A stretch of 64,000 nt of DNA from Caballeronia sp. dw_19 (GTDB taxonomy: Bacteria; Pseudomonadota; Gammaproteobacteria; Burkholderiales; Burkholderiaceae), in NCBI RefSeq assembly GCF_018449515.1, contig NZ_JAAVUQ010000034.1:20180-84179 (forward strand), in the 5' to 3' direction. This document shows positions 53,026 to 62,347 of the stretch, piece by piece (position 1 is the stretch's first letter; every line of letters begins with the position of its first letter). The position numbers and the translations under genes are program-made. The notes below the pieces were generated by a model that was not told where the DNA came from, ran no database searches, and was given only the letters and a program-made list of their open reading frames with translations.

Positions 53026-53128
53026 AACCTCTCCTTGCAACGGGCGCTCATCATAACAGCGGCGCACGGGTGATTCAGGCGCGCACACGCCCCTACGATA
53101 AGCCTTTCAAGGTATTTTCGCTTTCGCT

Positions 53129-53743
53129 TTACAAGGCCGCCGCTTTCGCCGCCGGGCTGGTGACAAAGCCAAACTTGCCCGGCACATCGGCTCGATCGAT
53201 ACGCCCCAACGTCAGGTCGAGGCCAGCCGCGAAATGGAATACGCCGCCGTTATCATCGAGATCGGCGTGTGTGGAAAACAGATCGAGATCGTGATCGTGC
53301 AACGCAGCGACGCGCGGAGTACGGAGAGCATCCGACGCATCGGCGCCATCTGAAAACAGCACGCCGCCTTCATCGTCGAGCCAAACCGCCGTCGGCTCAA
53401 ACCGCCCACCCGCGTGATCGGTCAGCCGCAGCGCGCCGGCCGTCGCGCCATCCAGCGCGTCGTCAATTTCACTCAGCCGCACGATCCACGGCGTGTAGCC
53501 CAATTCCACATACACGCGCTGCGGGCCGTTTTGAAAGAACCACTGACCGTCGGCATCGGCGGCGTAATTGCGGTTGATGAAGCCCAGCAACGCGTCGTGC
53601 CGGATGATATCGCCGGGAAGACCGGCCGCCTGCGTGGCGTCGTCGCGCATGCGCCACTGGCCGCGGCGATCAAGCAGCAGCCAGCCGGTGCAATGCGGGA
53701 CGTTGGGCCATTTGGCCAGCGCCTGTTTGACAATCTCATCCAT
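53129..53743 (-). CDS. Conserved protein of unknown function
   Basis: 204 aa, starting MDEIVKQALAKWPNVPHCTGWLLLDRRGQWRMRD. Beta-rich with repeated acidic/aromatic strands (GQWFFQNGPQRVYVELGYTPWIVRL; FSTHADLDDNGGVFHFAAG). No membrane segment or catalytic motif recognised. Its start overlaps the end of the upstream hydrolase gene by 8 nt, so the two are translated together. Confidence 0.75.
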   Translation of the reverse strand: MDEIVKQALAKWPNVPHCTGWLLLDRRGQWRMRDDATQAAGLPGDIIRHDALLGFINRNYAADADGQWFFQNGPQRVYVELGYTPWIVRLSEIDDALDGATAGALRLTDHAGGRFEPTAVWLDDEGGVLFSDGADASDALRTPRVAALHDHDLDLFSTHADLDDNGGVFHFAAGLDLTLGRIDRADVPGKFGFVTSPAAKAAAL

Positions 53744-55046
53744 GCTCGGAATCCGTTTGGTGTGCCACGTGATGAACCTGATCCACGGGACGCACATAGG
53801 TTTGCAAATAGCCGAACACCCGCTGCGACAACCAGTCGATCCGCCCCGGAAACGGCCCGGTCATAAACCCGACGTGCCCACCATGCGCGGGTTGATCGAG
53901 CGTCACGGCCGCGGAAACTTCTGTCGCCGACGGCAACACCCGCCCAGGCAGGAACGGATCGTTGCGGGCGTTCAGAAGCAGCGTTGGAATCGCGATGCGC
54001 GGCAAATAGGGCCGCGTGGTGGCACGGGTCCAATAATCGTCGGTATCGCGGAAACCGTGGACCGGCGCGGTCACGGCGTTATCGAAGGCGTGCATGGTGC
54101 GGGCCGCGAGCATGGCGTCGCGGTCGAACAGGCCCGGATACTGGTCGAGTTTCGCCAGTGCCTTGCGCTTGAGCGTCTTGAGAAAGCTGCGCGTGTAGAC
54201 CATGCCGAAACCCTGCGATATCGCGTGACCGCCGGCGTGGACGTCAAGCGGTGCGGAGATCGCGGCGGCGGCATCGAGAATGGCGGCCGCATCCTGTTCC
54301 TGCTCGCACAACCATCGCAGCAAAACGTTGCCGCCCAGCGATACCCCCGCCGCGATCACCGGCCCGGCATGTTGCGCCTTTAACCGACGCAGGACCCAGT
54401 CGACTTCGGCGCTATCGGCGAGATGGTAGAAGCGCGGCAGGAGATTCATCGAGCCGCCGCAACTGCGGAAATGCGGCACGACGCCGAACCAGCCGCGCGC
54501 CTTCGCTTCGGCCATCAGCACGCGTGCATAGTGCGAGTCCGAGCTGCCTTCAAGTCCGTGGAACAAGACAAAAAGCGGTGCGGCCGGGTCGGGAGGGGGA
54601 TTCGTCCCTCGCGCCGCTGCCGTGTCGCGGCCAGCACCATCGTGCAAGGGCGCGGTTTCATCGAACGATGTGGCGACTGCGTTTCGAAGCTCGCGCGGTG
54701 CAACAGGAGGCGAGGCGTTCGCGGTGGCAGCACTGGAATGAGCGTGTTTGCTACCTTCACCATCGACGTCATAAGCCAGCCAGTCGAGATCGATGAAATC
54801 GCCGTCCGGGGTTGTCCATCGTTCCCGCCGGTATTTCACCGCCGGCCGCTGTGCGAACAACGCCGGCACGATAGTTTGCGCGTGCGCGGTGGGCAGCCAT
54901 CGTGGCGCTCGATACAGCCATTCGGCCAATGGCTCAAGCGTTGTTTGGCTCACTGCGTCGAGAGCGGCCGAAGCGGTCCGCTCAAGCGCAGACGAGGCAT
55001 CCAGCGCCGGAGCGTTAGGAAGGAGATGAGCGTGATCGCGTTTCAT
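53736..55046 (-). CDS. YheT-family alpha/beta hydrolase
   Basis: 436 aa hydrolase of the YheT/UPF0017 group. Core block PLFVLFHGLEGSSDSHYARVLMAEAKARGWFGVVPHFRSCGGSMNLLPRFYH, nucleophile elbow AAGVSLGGNVLLRWL, acid LLNARNDPFLPG and base PAHGGHVGFM. An Ala/Pro-rich insertion of ~60 residues between the N-terminal strands (KHAHSSAATANASPPVAPRE...) is longer than usual. Overlaps the next gene by 8 nt. Lipid or ester hydrolase; physiological substrate unknown. Confidence 0.88.
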   Translation of the reverse strand: MKRDHAHLLPNAPALDASSALERTASAALDAVSQTTLEPLAEWLYRAPRWLPTAHAQTIVPALFAQRPAVKYRRERWTTPDGDFIDLDWLAYDVDGEGSKHAHSSAATANASPPVAPRELRNAVATSFDETAPLHDGAGRDTAAARGTNPPPDPAAPLFVLFHGLEGSSDSHYARVLMAEAKARGWFGVVPHFRSCGGSMNLLPRFYHLADSAEVDWVLRRLKAQHAGPVIAAGVSLGGNVLLRWLCEQEQDAAAILDAAAAISAPLDVHAGGHAISQGFGMVYTRSFLKTLKRKALAKLDQYPGLFDRDAMLAARTMHAFDNAVTAPVHGFRDTDDYWTRATTRPYLPRIAIPTLLLNARNDPFLPGRVLPSATEVSAAVTLDQPAHGGHVGFMTGPFPGRIDWLSQRVFGYLQTYVRPVDQVHHVAHQTDSEHG

Positions 55047-55169
55047 GGCGCGTCTTCAAACAGGATGCAGGATGCGAACGGATGGCGACGGTCTGCCGAT
55101 CAGTCTGGCCAGGCAATCGTCGAACCGCGGACGCCGGCTACCCTGCCCAGCGTACCCGCAAAACCGATG

Positions 55170-55616
55170 TCAATGCAGCGGACCTTGTCCATGTCGCATT
55201 TTTGCAGCAATTTGTCCTGCGGCTTCGTCTGGCATCGCACTAGCGTGGACATGTGCAATGCGCCATTCGCCACGTTCGTGGACCATCACATAGGTGCTGA
55301 ACACCATGGTGGGTGAGCTGCCCGGTTCGGCGGGCTGATGCGCTTCGGCGATGGCGTAGACCACGGTGCCGAGACTGTCGTATACGCGGATATCGAGCGG
55401 CTCGACCGTGACTGGCCGGTTCCCCAGTTGCGTCGAAAGGCCCGCGCGAATGCTGTCCAGGCCGCTCAGATGCGAGCCGTCCGCACAAATGAAGGTGGCG
55501 AATTCCTCGTCGATCCAGAGCGCCATGATGCTGTCGATATTGCTCTCCGCGACAGCCTGGTAATAGGCGTTGAGGGTATCGGCGGCGGCTTCGAATAGGC
55601 GGGCAAAACGTGGCAT
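55170..55616 (-). CDS. SnoaL/DUF4440-like protein
   Basis: 148 aa cone-shaped alpha+beta fold predicted (NTF2-like). Helix FEAAADTLNAYYQAVAESNIDSIMALWIDEEFATFICADGSHLSG followed by strand-rich VTVEPLDIRVYDSLGTVVYAIAEAH...FSTYVMVHERGEWRIAHVHAS. Similar proteins are often misannotated as ketosteroid isomerases or act in stress resistance. ATG 55616 chosen; frame opens from TTG upstream. Confidence 0.75.
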   Translation of the reverse strand: MPRFARLFEAAADTLNAYYQAVAESNIDSIMALWIDEEFATFICADGSHLSGLDSIRAGLSTQLGNRPVTVEPLDIRVYDSLGTVVYAIAEAHQPAEPGSSPTMVFSTYVMVHERGEWRIAHVHASAMPDEAAGQIAAKMRHGQGPLH

Positions 55617-55919
55617 GGCTAGTGGGTCTCTAACGGTCGATGCATGGCGCCGGATGTTCTCGGACAGTGAGCGCCACGGTTCGGTCAAGTTTCAAAAGCA
55701 TGCCCCGGCTTAGGGACATTGGCATGTCAGGAACCACGGACACCGCAAACGTTCCACCGATTGGGAATCGGCAGGACGCGGTCACGGCGCCGGTGATCAT
55801 GACGTGGCAGACGGCTGCCCTGACGAAGTCATGAAGCAGTCTTTGAAGCTGAAGCGGCGGCCCAGGCTTGCTCGATCAGCATGAGCCATGGCGCCGAAGC
55901 CGCTTCAGCCCAACCCGTT

Positions 55920-56969
55920 TTAATGACGCTGCATCATCAACATGCCGCGTAGATCGCCGAAAACCTGCTCGGCGCCGAGTTCACGCAAACAGTTCAAATG
56001 ACCCAGCGGACACTCGCGGGCAAAGCACGGACTGCATTCGAGGTGCAGCCATTGTACCTTTGCGAGATCGGAGAGTGGCGGTGTGTGGCGCGGGTCGGTC
56101 GAGCCGAACACGGCCACCAGCGGGCGGCGCAGCGCGGCGGCCACGTGCATCAGGCCGGAATCGTTGGTGACCACGGCGCTGGCTCGTGAGATCAGTGCGC
56201 AGGCTTCGCCGAGCGACGTTTGCCCGCACAGGTTACGCACGTTCGGCGCACGATCGGCAATGGCCTGTGCGATGGGCGAATCTTTGGGCGACCCGAGCGC
56301 GACAATCCGCGCATACGGAAACGACTGGGCGATGAACTGCGCGAGCGCCGCGAAATGCTCCGGCGGCCAGCGTTTTGCCGGACCGTATTCCGCACCCGGA
56401 CAAAACACGACGAGCGGCGCGCGGGTATCGAGATTAAAGCGGGTGGAAACGCGCGCCGCTTCGTTCAGGTCGGCATCGAGTCGTGGTACCGGCATGGGAA
56501 CCGTGGCGTTTTCCTGCAGCCACGGCAACTTCGCGCCCGGCGCATAGGCGAGGGCGGCGTACTGGCCCACCATGGGCGGACGTTGACCCTTGGCCGGATT
56601 CGCGTGCCGCACGTTCAGCAGGCCATAACGGCTTTCGCCCGTATAGCCGACCCGCAGATTGACGCCCGCCATCCACGGAATCAGCGCCGACTTGAACGAG
56701 TTCGGCAACACGTACGCGGCGTCGTAACCCACGTCGCGCAGATCGCTCGCGAGTTGCCAGCGACGCAGCATTTGCAGCTTGCCGTGGGCGAGATCGGTGG
56801 CGTAGACGTCGTGGATCTCGGGCATGCGTTCCAGCACGGGCGCGACCCAGGTGGGCGCAACAGCATCGATGACAATGCGCGGATGCAACTTCTTCAGCAG
56901 CGAAAACAGCGGCTGCGCCATCAATGCGTCACCAATCCAGTTCGGTGCGATAACCAACGCGCGACGCAT
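55920..56969 (-). CDS. waaF: ADP-heptose:LPS heptosyltransferase II
   Basis: 349 aa GT9-family enzyme adding the second heptose to the LPS inner core. Blocks MRRALVIAPNWIGDALMAQPLF, VVFCPGAEYGPAKRWPPEHFAAL, DSGLMHVAAALRRPLVAVFGSTDPRHTPP are all typical of WaaF; the DSGLMHVA motif binds ADP-heptose. The C-terminal Cys cluster (HLECSPCFARECPLGHLNC) is also usual. With gmhB at 1 kb it supplies core heptosylation. ATG start. Confidence 0.94.
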   Translation of the reverse strand: MRRALVIAPNWIGDALMAQPLFSLLKKLHPRIVIDAVAPTWVAPVLERMPEIHDVYATDLAHGKLQMLRRWQLASDLRDVGYDAAYVLPNSFKSALIPWMAGVNLRVGYTGESRYGLLNVRHANPAKGQRPPMVGQYAALAYAPGAKLPWLQENATVPMPVPRLDADLNEAARVSTRFNLDTRAPLVVFCPGAEYGPAKRWPPEHFAALAQFIAQSFPYARIVALGSPKDSPIAQAIADRAPNVRNLCGQTSLGEACALISRASAVVTNDSGLMHVAAALRRPLVAVFGSTDPRHTPPLSDLAKVQWLHLECSPCFARECPLGHLNCLRELGAEQVFGDLRGMLMMQRH

Positions 56970-57243
56970 CTATGTAAGTTCCAGTCTCAAAAATAACGCA
57001 GCTCACACCATGTGGGCGGGCGCGTTGTGGCAATGGGGTGAGGGCGCCCGGCATCCAGCGTGTCCGGCGTAGGGGCGCGGTGTTGTGCGTTCTTTCAAAA
57101 CATGGAGTGCGGCCGGAGCGTTGTGTTCAACGGGATCGGCAGCAGCATGGCTGATTGCGGCACAGCATTGCTAGTGGCCGCGGAGACCAGGCGGGCGGCG
57201 CGGTTCAAACCGCACGCCGCTTGGTCTTCGCGAAGACGAAGAT

Positions 57244-57438
57244 TCAATGACCCTTGATCGTTTCGCCGTCTTTCAGCTTGTAGCGCGTGCCGCAATACGG
57301 GCAACGTGCTTCGCCGTGGGAAATATCGAGGAAAACACGCGGATGCGTGCTCCAGCGTGGCATGTTGGGGTTCGGGCAAAACGCCGGCACATCTTTCGCC
57401 GACAACTGGACCAGCGGCATTTCCTTCAGTTCGCTCAT
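57244..57438 (-). CDS. Small zinc-finger CHCC-type protein
   Basis: 64 aa with a C-terminal zinc-ribbon (HPRVFLDISHGEARCPYCGTRYKL) of the zf-CHCC family, related to a subunit of mitochondrial complex I (NDUFS6-like). Role in bacteria unclear. ATG with an imperfect ribosome-binding site. Between ilvE and waaF, 138 nt from ilvE. Confidence 0.88.
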   Translation of the reverse strand: MSELKEMPLVQLSAKDVPAFCPNPNMPRWSTHPRVFLDISHGEARCPYCGTRYKLKDGETIKGH

Positions 57439-57576
57439 GAGGAATCTCGTTCGTTCTAGTCTGGGGACGCGGTGAATCGGGCCTTTCGAGTCCGGAATTC
57501 AAACCCGGAAACCCTGAAAACCCGCCTCACCGCCGCACGTCATGTGTCGGATTGCGCGTTAAGTTACTTCGTTGCG

Positions 57577-58500
57577 TTACTTAACCTGCGCAAGCCAATC
57601 GGCGTACTTTTCGTTCTTGCCGCTCACGATATCGAAGAAAGCGCTTTGCAGCTTTTCCGTGATCGGACCACGCTTGCCTTCGCCGATGGTGCGATTGTCC
57701 AACTCGCGGATCGGCGTGACTTCGGCGGCGGTGCCGGTGAAAAACGCTTCGTCGCAGGTGTAGACCTCGTCGCGGGTGATGCGCTTTTCGATCACCTGAA
57801 TGCCGAAGTCGCGTGCGAGCGTGATGACCGTGTCGCGCGTGATCCCGTCCAGGCACGAAGCCAGGTCCGGCGTGTACAGCTTGCCGTTGTTCACGAGGAA
57901 GAAGTTTTCGCCGGAGCCTTCGGAGACGTAGCCGTCGACGTCGAGCAGCAGTGCTTCGTCGTAACCGTCGGTGATGGCTTCCTGATTCGCGAGAATCGAA
58001 TTCACGTACCAGCCTGACGCCTTCGCGCGGACCATGGCGACATTCACATGATGGCGCGTGAACGATGACGTCTTCACGCGGATGCCCTTCGCAATGCCGT
58101 CGTCGCCGAGGTAGGCGCCCCACGGCCACGCGGCGATTGCCACGTGAATGGTGTTGCCTTTCGCCGATACCCCCAGTTTCTCCGATCCCACCCAGATGAT
58201 CGGCCGGATGTAGCACGATTCCAGCTTGTTCACGCCGACCACTTCGAGTTGCGCGGCTTCGAGCGTTGCGTGGTCGAACGGCACTTCCATCTGGAAGATC
58301 TTGGCGGAGTTGAGCAGGCGCTTGGTGTGGTCTTTCAGGCGGAAGATCGACGTGCCGTTGCCGGTTTTGTAGGCGCGCACGCCTTCAAAAACGCCCATGC
58401 CGTAGTGCAGCGTGTGGGTGAGCACGTGGATGTTGGCGTCGCGCCAGTCGATCAGCTTGCCATCCATCCAGATCTTGCCGTCGCGGTCGGCCATTGACAT
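57577..58500 (-). CDS. ilvE: Branched-chain amino-acid aminotransferase
   Basis: 307 aa PLP enzyme interconverting Val/Leu/Ile and their 2-oxoacids. Start block MSMADRDGKIWMDGKLIDWRDANIHVLTHTLHYG, PLP lysine Lys160 in RAKASGWYVNS, phosphate-binding EGSGENFF and TCDEAFFTGTAAEVTP. ATG 58500 has AGGAGA eight bases upstream. Divergent from the azlCD branched-chain exporter, a sensible metabolic pairing. Confidence 0.96.
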   Translation of the reverse strand: MSMADRDGKIWMDGKLIDWRDANIHVLTHTLHYGMGVFEGVRAYKTGNGTSIFRLKDHTKRLLNSAKIFQMEVPFDHATLEAAQLEVVGVNKLESCYIRPIIWVGSEKLGVSAKGNTIHVAIAAWPWGAYLGDDGIAKGIRVKTSSFTRHHVNVAMVRAKASGWYVNSILANQEAITDGYDEALLLDVDGYVSEGSGENFFLVNNGKLYTPDLASCLDGITRDTVITLARDFGIQVIEKRITRDEVYTCDEAFFTGTAAEVTPIRELDNRTIGEGKRGPITEKLQSAFFDIVSGKNEKYADWLAQVK

Positions 58501-59077
58501 ACGATTTCTCCTGGCGAGTAGTGTTGCAGATATTGAATGGGTCGCCCGTTTGCGCCAGCGTATTTCGTCGTCCGATTAACCGGCATGACGATGACGACGA
58601 GCCTTCTGCGCCTTGTTCCGGTCCGTGGCGCCTGTTCGGAAACAGCACGCGCGGCATGGGATTTCAGCGCAAAACCGGCAAGCGGCTGGGCGACCAAAGA
58701 CCGTCATTTTAGCGTCTTTTCGATTAAAAAATGGGCGCTGTCGGCCATTTGGCGCCTTTCACGACGCTATAATTTGCCTTTCATCGTCACGCGATGTGCT
58801 CAGGGTGCAGTCAACGTTGCGGTTCGAAAGCAAACCGTGAGGAAACGCACGAAAGCCCGCCGTTCGGATCGGTTGGCTCGATCGAGCGTCAGACTGGGCG
58901 TGATTCAAGGCCCGGCGCGGCGGTTTCTGGTCGTGTTTTGGGTTGTGTTTTTGGTTGTTTTAGACAGCGATTCAGGCTCGGTCTGCGGCAATCATCCGGC
59001 CGGCTGCCCGTTCTTCGCCGCATCCGTTGGATCCGCCGCTCAACCGCACAAGCACACCGCGACTCGCACCCATCTCC
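58501..59077. other. Divergent promoter region, ilvE / azlC
   Basis: 577 nt with no convincing gene; in-frame extension of azlC to 59027 lacks a start signal. A TATAAT at 58768-58773 may be a rightward -10 for azlC. Open frames on either strand here are low-quality. Confidence 0.5.
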
Positions 59078-59944
59078 ATGTTCGACCGGCTGTCAGACCT
59101 CAACCGACGCGCGTTTCTCGATGGCGTCAAAACCCTCTCTCCGGCGGTTCCGGCCACGTTCTCGTGGGGTCTCGTCACCGGCATTGCGATGGCCAAGTCC
59201 GTGCTGACCGTGCCGCAGGCACTCGGGATGTCGCTCGCGGCCTATGCCGGATCGTCGCAACTGGCCGTGCTGCCGTTGTTCGCCGCGAAGCTGCCGCTCT
59301 GGACCATCCTTCTGACCGCTGCCATGGTCAACTTGCGGTTCGTCATTTTCAGCGCAGGGCTTGCGCCTCATTTCGCCTATTTGCCGTTGCGCCGCCGGCT
59401 GGTGCTCGGTTATTTCAATGGCGACATCATTTACCTGATGTTCCAGAAGCGTAATTTCCCAACCGGCTATCAGCCCGGCAAGGAGGCGTTTTTCTGGGGC
59501 ATGGCGGCGACGAGCTGGTCCTCGTGGCAAGTGTCATCCATAGTGGGAATTCTGCTCGCGAGCCTTTTCCCCGATAACTGGGGCCTCGAACTCGCCGGCA
59601 CGCTTGCGCTGATTCCGCTGATTGTCTCGGCTATCGCCACGCGCTCGACGCTGGCGGCCGTTGGCGTGGCGAGCGTGATCGCGTTGATTGCGCTGGACCT
59701 GCCGTACCGGCTTTCATTACCGCTGGCCGTGGCGGCGGCCCTGCTCGCCGGAACGTTTGTCGATGTTATGGCGGAGAAGCTGGGCCGCCAAACCAGCGGC
59801 GCGCCAAGGCGTGTGGAAAACTCCGCGCCCTGTCTCACCGACGCCGAGCCATTGAACCCGTCATTCGATCCTTCATTCGATATCCAGCCATCCGATCTCG
59901 ACAAATCACCGGTCGGCCCCAAGGGCGCCCGGAGCGTCCGATGA
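59078..59944 (+). CDS. azlC: AzlC-family branched-chain amino-acid transporter subunit
   Basis: 288 aa, about seven TM helices. The LDGVKTLSPAVPATFSWGLVTGIAM start, AAYAGSSQLAVLPL and AAMVNLRFVIFSAGLAPHF blocks are typical of AzlC/YgaZ exporters for Leu/Val. C-terminal ~50 residues are a hydrophilic tail. ATG 59078; it lacks a clear ribosome-binding site. Overlaps azlD by 4 nt. Confidence 0.9.
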   Translation: MFDRLSDLNRRAFLDGVKTLSPAVPATFSWGLVTGIAMAKSVLTVPQALGMSLAAYAGSSQLAVLPLFAAKLPLWTILLTAAMVNLRFVIFSAGLAPHFAYLPLRRRLVLGYFNGDIIYLMFQKRNFPTGYQPGKEAFFWGMAATSWSSWQVSSIVGILLASLFPDNWGLELAGTLALIPLIVSAIATRSTLAAVGVASVIALIALDLPYRLSLPLAVAAALLAGTFVDVMAEKLGRQTSGAPRRVENSAPCLTDAEPLNPSFDPSFDIQPSDLDKSPVGPKGARSVR

Positions 59945-60264
59945 GCGCCGCGCAAGTCTGGCTGGCCATAGCCGGCATGGCGCTGATCACGGGCATCACG
60001 CGCGCGCTGTTCCTGATGGGCGGCGAGCGCATGATCCTGCCGGAGCGCGTGCAGCGCGCGCTGCGCTACGCGCCGGCTGCGGCGCTGGTTGCGGTCGTCG
60101 TGCCCGACCTTCTGACTACGCCGACCGGCCTGTCGATCTCTTTCTCGAATCACGCGCTTTACGCTTCCCTGTGCGGTCTCGCCTGGTTTCTCTGGCGCCG
60201 CGGCATGCTGGGGACGATTGTCGTCGGCATGATTGTCTTCACGGTGTTGCGGCTGTTCGCTTGA
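59941..60264 (+). CDS. azlD: AzlD-family branched-chain amino-acid transporter subunit
   Basis: 107 aa, four TM helices, beginning MSAAQVWLAIAGMALITGITRALFLMGG. Overlaps azlC (ATGA) as usual for the two-component exporter. Pair faces away from ilvE. Confidence 0.92.
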   Translation: MSAAQVWLAIAGMALITGITRALFLMGGERMILPERVQRALRYAPAAALVAVVVPDLLTTPTGLSISFSNHALYASLCGLAWFLWRRGMLGTIVVGMIVFTVLRLFA

Positions 60265-60729
60265 CGCTGGTTTTGCTGCGGTGCGTCATGCGGTGCGTCA
60301 TCCAAGCCATCGCAAACTCGCCGATCCCGAATCCTGGGGATTTGCGTTTCCTGCGTCGGACGGGCATGGGTATCGGTTAAAATGGTGATCTCGCTGTCGT
60401 ATCGAATGAGGTCGAAACGTGTATCCGGCAGTCACCGCACACCAGCTTCACTCGCTCCATTCTCTGCTGCAACGCCTCGTCGCCTGGGTATCCAGGTCGC
60501 CGGCGAAAGGCGCGGCACGCCTCGTTTTATTGTCCCTTACCTGTTCGAATCCTCCGCTTGGTGCTGGTCGCCTTGCGATGTTGCGCGCACGCCGACTTAT
60601 CGCCGGGATGGTTTTGAGCACTTCAATTTCCCCGTAGCGACCTGTGTGAGCCCGCTGGCATAAATCCACGGCGCGCAGATTCAACTCGCCCGAACCGCTT
60701 TCCAATTACTCGCTCACCCGCTGACTCCC
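60265..60729. other. Intergenic region upstream of pgk
   Basis: 465 nt. No open frame is supported as a gene. A TAAAAT at 60378-60383 is a possible -10. Presumed pgk promoter and leader. Confidence 0.45.
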
Positions 60730-61920
60730 ATGACGAAAGTATTGCGTTTCACCGATCTGATCGCCGAAGGCAAAGTGTCCGGCAAACGTGTTTTCATCCG
60801 AGCCGACCTCAACGTCCCGCAGGACGATCAGGGCAACATCACCGAAGACACCCGCGTGCGCGCCTCGGTGCCGGCCATTCAGCAAGCGCTGGCAGCGGGC
60901 GCCGCCGTGATGGTCACGTCCCATCTCGGCCGCCCGACGGAAGGGCAGTTCAAGCCTGAAGACTCGCTTGCGCCCGTGGCCAGGCGCCTTAGCGAACTGC
61001 TTGGCCGCGATGTGCCGCTGATCGCAGATTGGGTTGACGGCGTGCAGGTGCAGCCGGGTCAGGTCGTGCTGCTCGAAAACTGCCGCTGCAACAAGGGTGA
61101 GAAGAAGAACGACGACGCGTTGTCACAGAAGCTCGCCAAACTCTGCGATATCTACGTGAACGACGCGTTCGGCACCGCGCATCGTGCGGAAGCGACCACG
61201 CATGGCATTGCGAAATACGCACCCGTGGCGTGCGCCGGTCCGCTGCTTGCCGCTGAACTGGATGCATTGGGCAAGGCGCTCGGCGAGCCGAAGCGCCCGC
61301 TGGTCGCCATTGTCGCGGGATCGAAGGTATCGACGAAACTGACCATCCTGAAGTCGTTGGCCGAGAAAGTGGACCAGTTGATCGTGGGCGGCGGGATTGC
61401 CAATACGTTCATGCTCGCGTCGGGGTTGAACATCGGCAAGTCGCTGGCGGAGAAGGATCTCGTCGATGAAGCCAAGACCATCATCAGCGAAGCGCGGGCG
61501 CGTGGGGCGTCGGTCCCCATTCCTAGCGACGTTGTGACCTCGAAGGAATTCGCCGCGACTGCCAAGGCCGAAACGAAAGCCGTGGACCAGGTGCAGGACG
61601 ACGACCTGATTCTCGATATCGGCCCGGACACCGCCAAGGCGCTTGCCGCGCAGTTGGAGAAGGCGGGCACGATCGTGTGGAACGGCCCGGTTGGCGTGTT
61701 CGAATTCGACCAGTTCGGCAATGGCACGAAGACGTTGGCGGATGCGATTGCGAAGTCATCGGCGTTCTCGATTGCAGGTGGCGGCGACACGCTCGCGGCC
61801 ATCCAGAAGTACGGCATCCACGACAAAATCAGCTATATATCGACTGGCGGCGGCGCGTTCCTGGAGTTTTTGGAAGGCAAGACGTTGCCGGCGGTCGAAG
61901 TACTCGAATCGCGGGCCTGA
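60730..61920 (+). CDS. pgk: Phosphoglycerate kinase
   Basis: 396 aa glycolytic kinase. Start block MTKVLRFTDLIAEGKVSGKRVFIRADLNVPQDDQGN, substrate-binding TSHLGRPTEGQF, VAIVAGSKVSTKLTIL, IVWNGPVGVFEFDQF and the C-terminal ISTGGGAFLEFLEGKTLPAVEVL. ATG. Likely co-transcribed with pyk. Confidence 0.98.
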   Translation: MTKVLRFTDLIAEGKVSGKRVFIRADLNVPQDDQGNITEDTRVRASVPAIQQALAAGAAVMVTSHLGRPTEGQFKPEDSLAPVARRLSELLGRDVPLIADWVDGVQVQPGQVVLLENCRCNKGEKKNDDALSQKLAKLCDIYVNDAFGTAHRAEATTHGIAKYAPVACAGPLLAAELDALGKALGEPKRPLVAIVAGSKVSTKLTILKSLAEKVDQLIVGGGIANTFMLASGLNIGKSLAEKDLVDEAKTIISEARARGASVPIPSDVVTSKEFAATAKAETKAVDQVQDDDLILDIGPDTAKALAAQLEKAGTIVWNGPVGVFEFDQFGNGTKTLADAIAKSSAFSIAGGGDTLAAIQKYGIHDKISYISTGGGAFLEFLEGKTLPAVEVLESRA

Positions 61921-62347
61921 GCCCATGAAACGAGCCACGTCGAAGAGCGATCGTCCTGAGTCCGTAGTTGCTGAAGTTGCTGCAGATAAAGAAGAGTTGG
62001 CTGCTGACGCTGGTTTATCAGTGGCGGCCGAAATTGGATCGAGGGTGGCGGTCGGGGTGAAACCTGACCCCGGCCCCGCTCGCGCACCGGCCAAGTCGAA
62101 GCGTTCCGCTGCGGCGCCGGCCCGGCGTGGTTCGAATTTAAAGCGGGAAGTAAGGAAGGAAACCGCGGTCATGATTGGTGGCGCGAGTGCGTCGCTGATT
62201 CCGGTCGCCGGACAGATATCGAATAGCTATCACAAAGCGACGCCGGCTCGAACCGGCGCGCGTTCGCAGGCGGAGACATCTTCATCCCCGTCGGCACACC
62301 GTACTCGCAGCGCTGTTTCAGGCGATACCACCCAGACGAGGAATTCC
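61921..62347 (+). other. pgk-pyk spacer with an in-frame open extension of pyk
   Basis: 427 nt between pgk and pyk. The pyk frame remains open without a stop from ATG 61925 through 62347, so a 141-residue Lys/Ala/Ser-rich extension is possible (MKRATSKSDRPESVVAEVAA...). No ribosome-binding site is near 61925, and the canonical pyk start has one, so the stretch is probably leader rather than coding. Confidence 0.5.
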
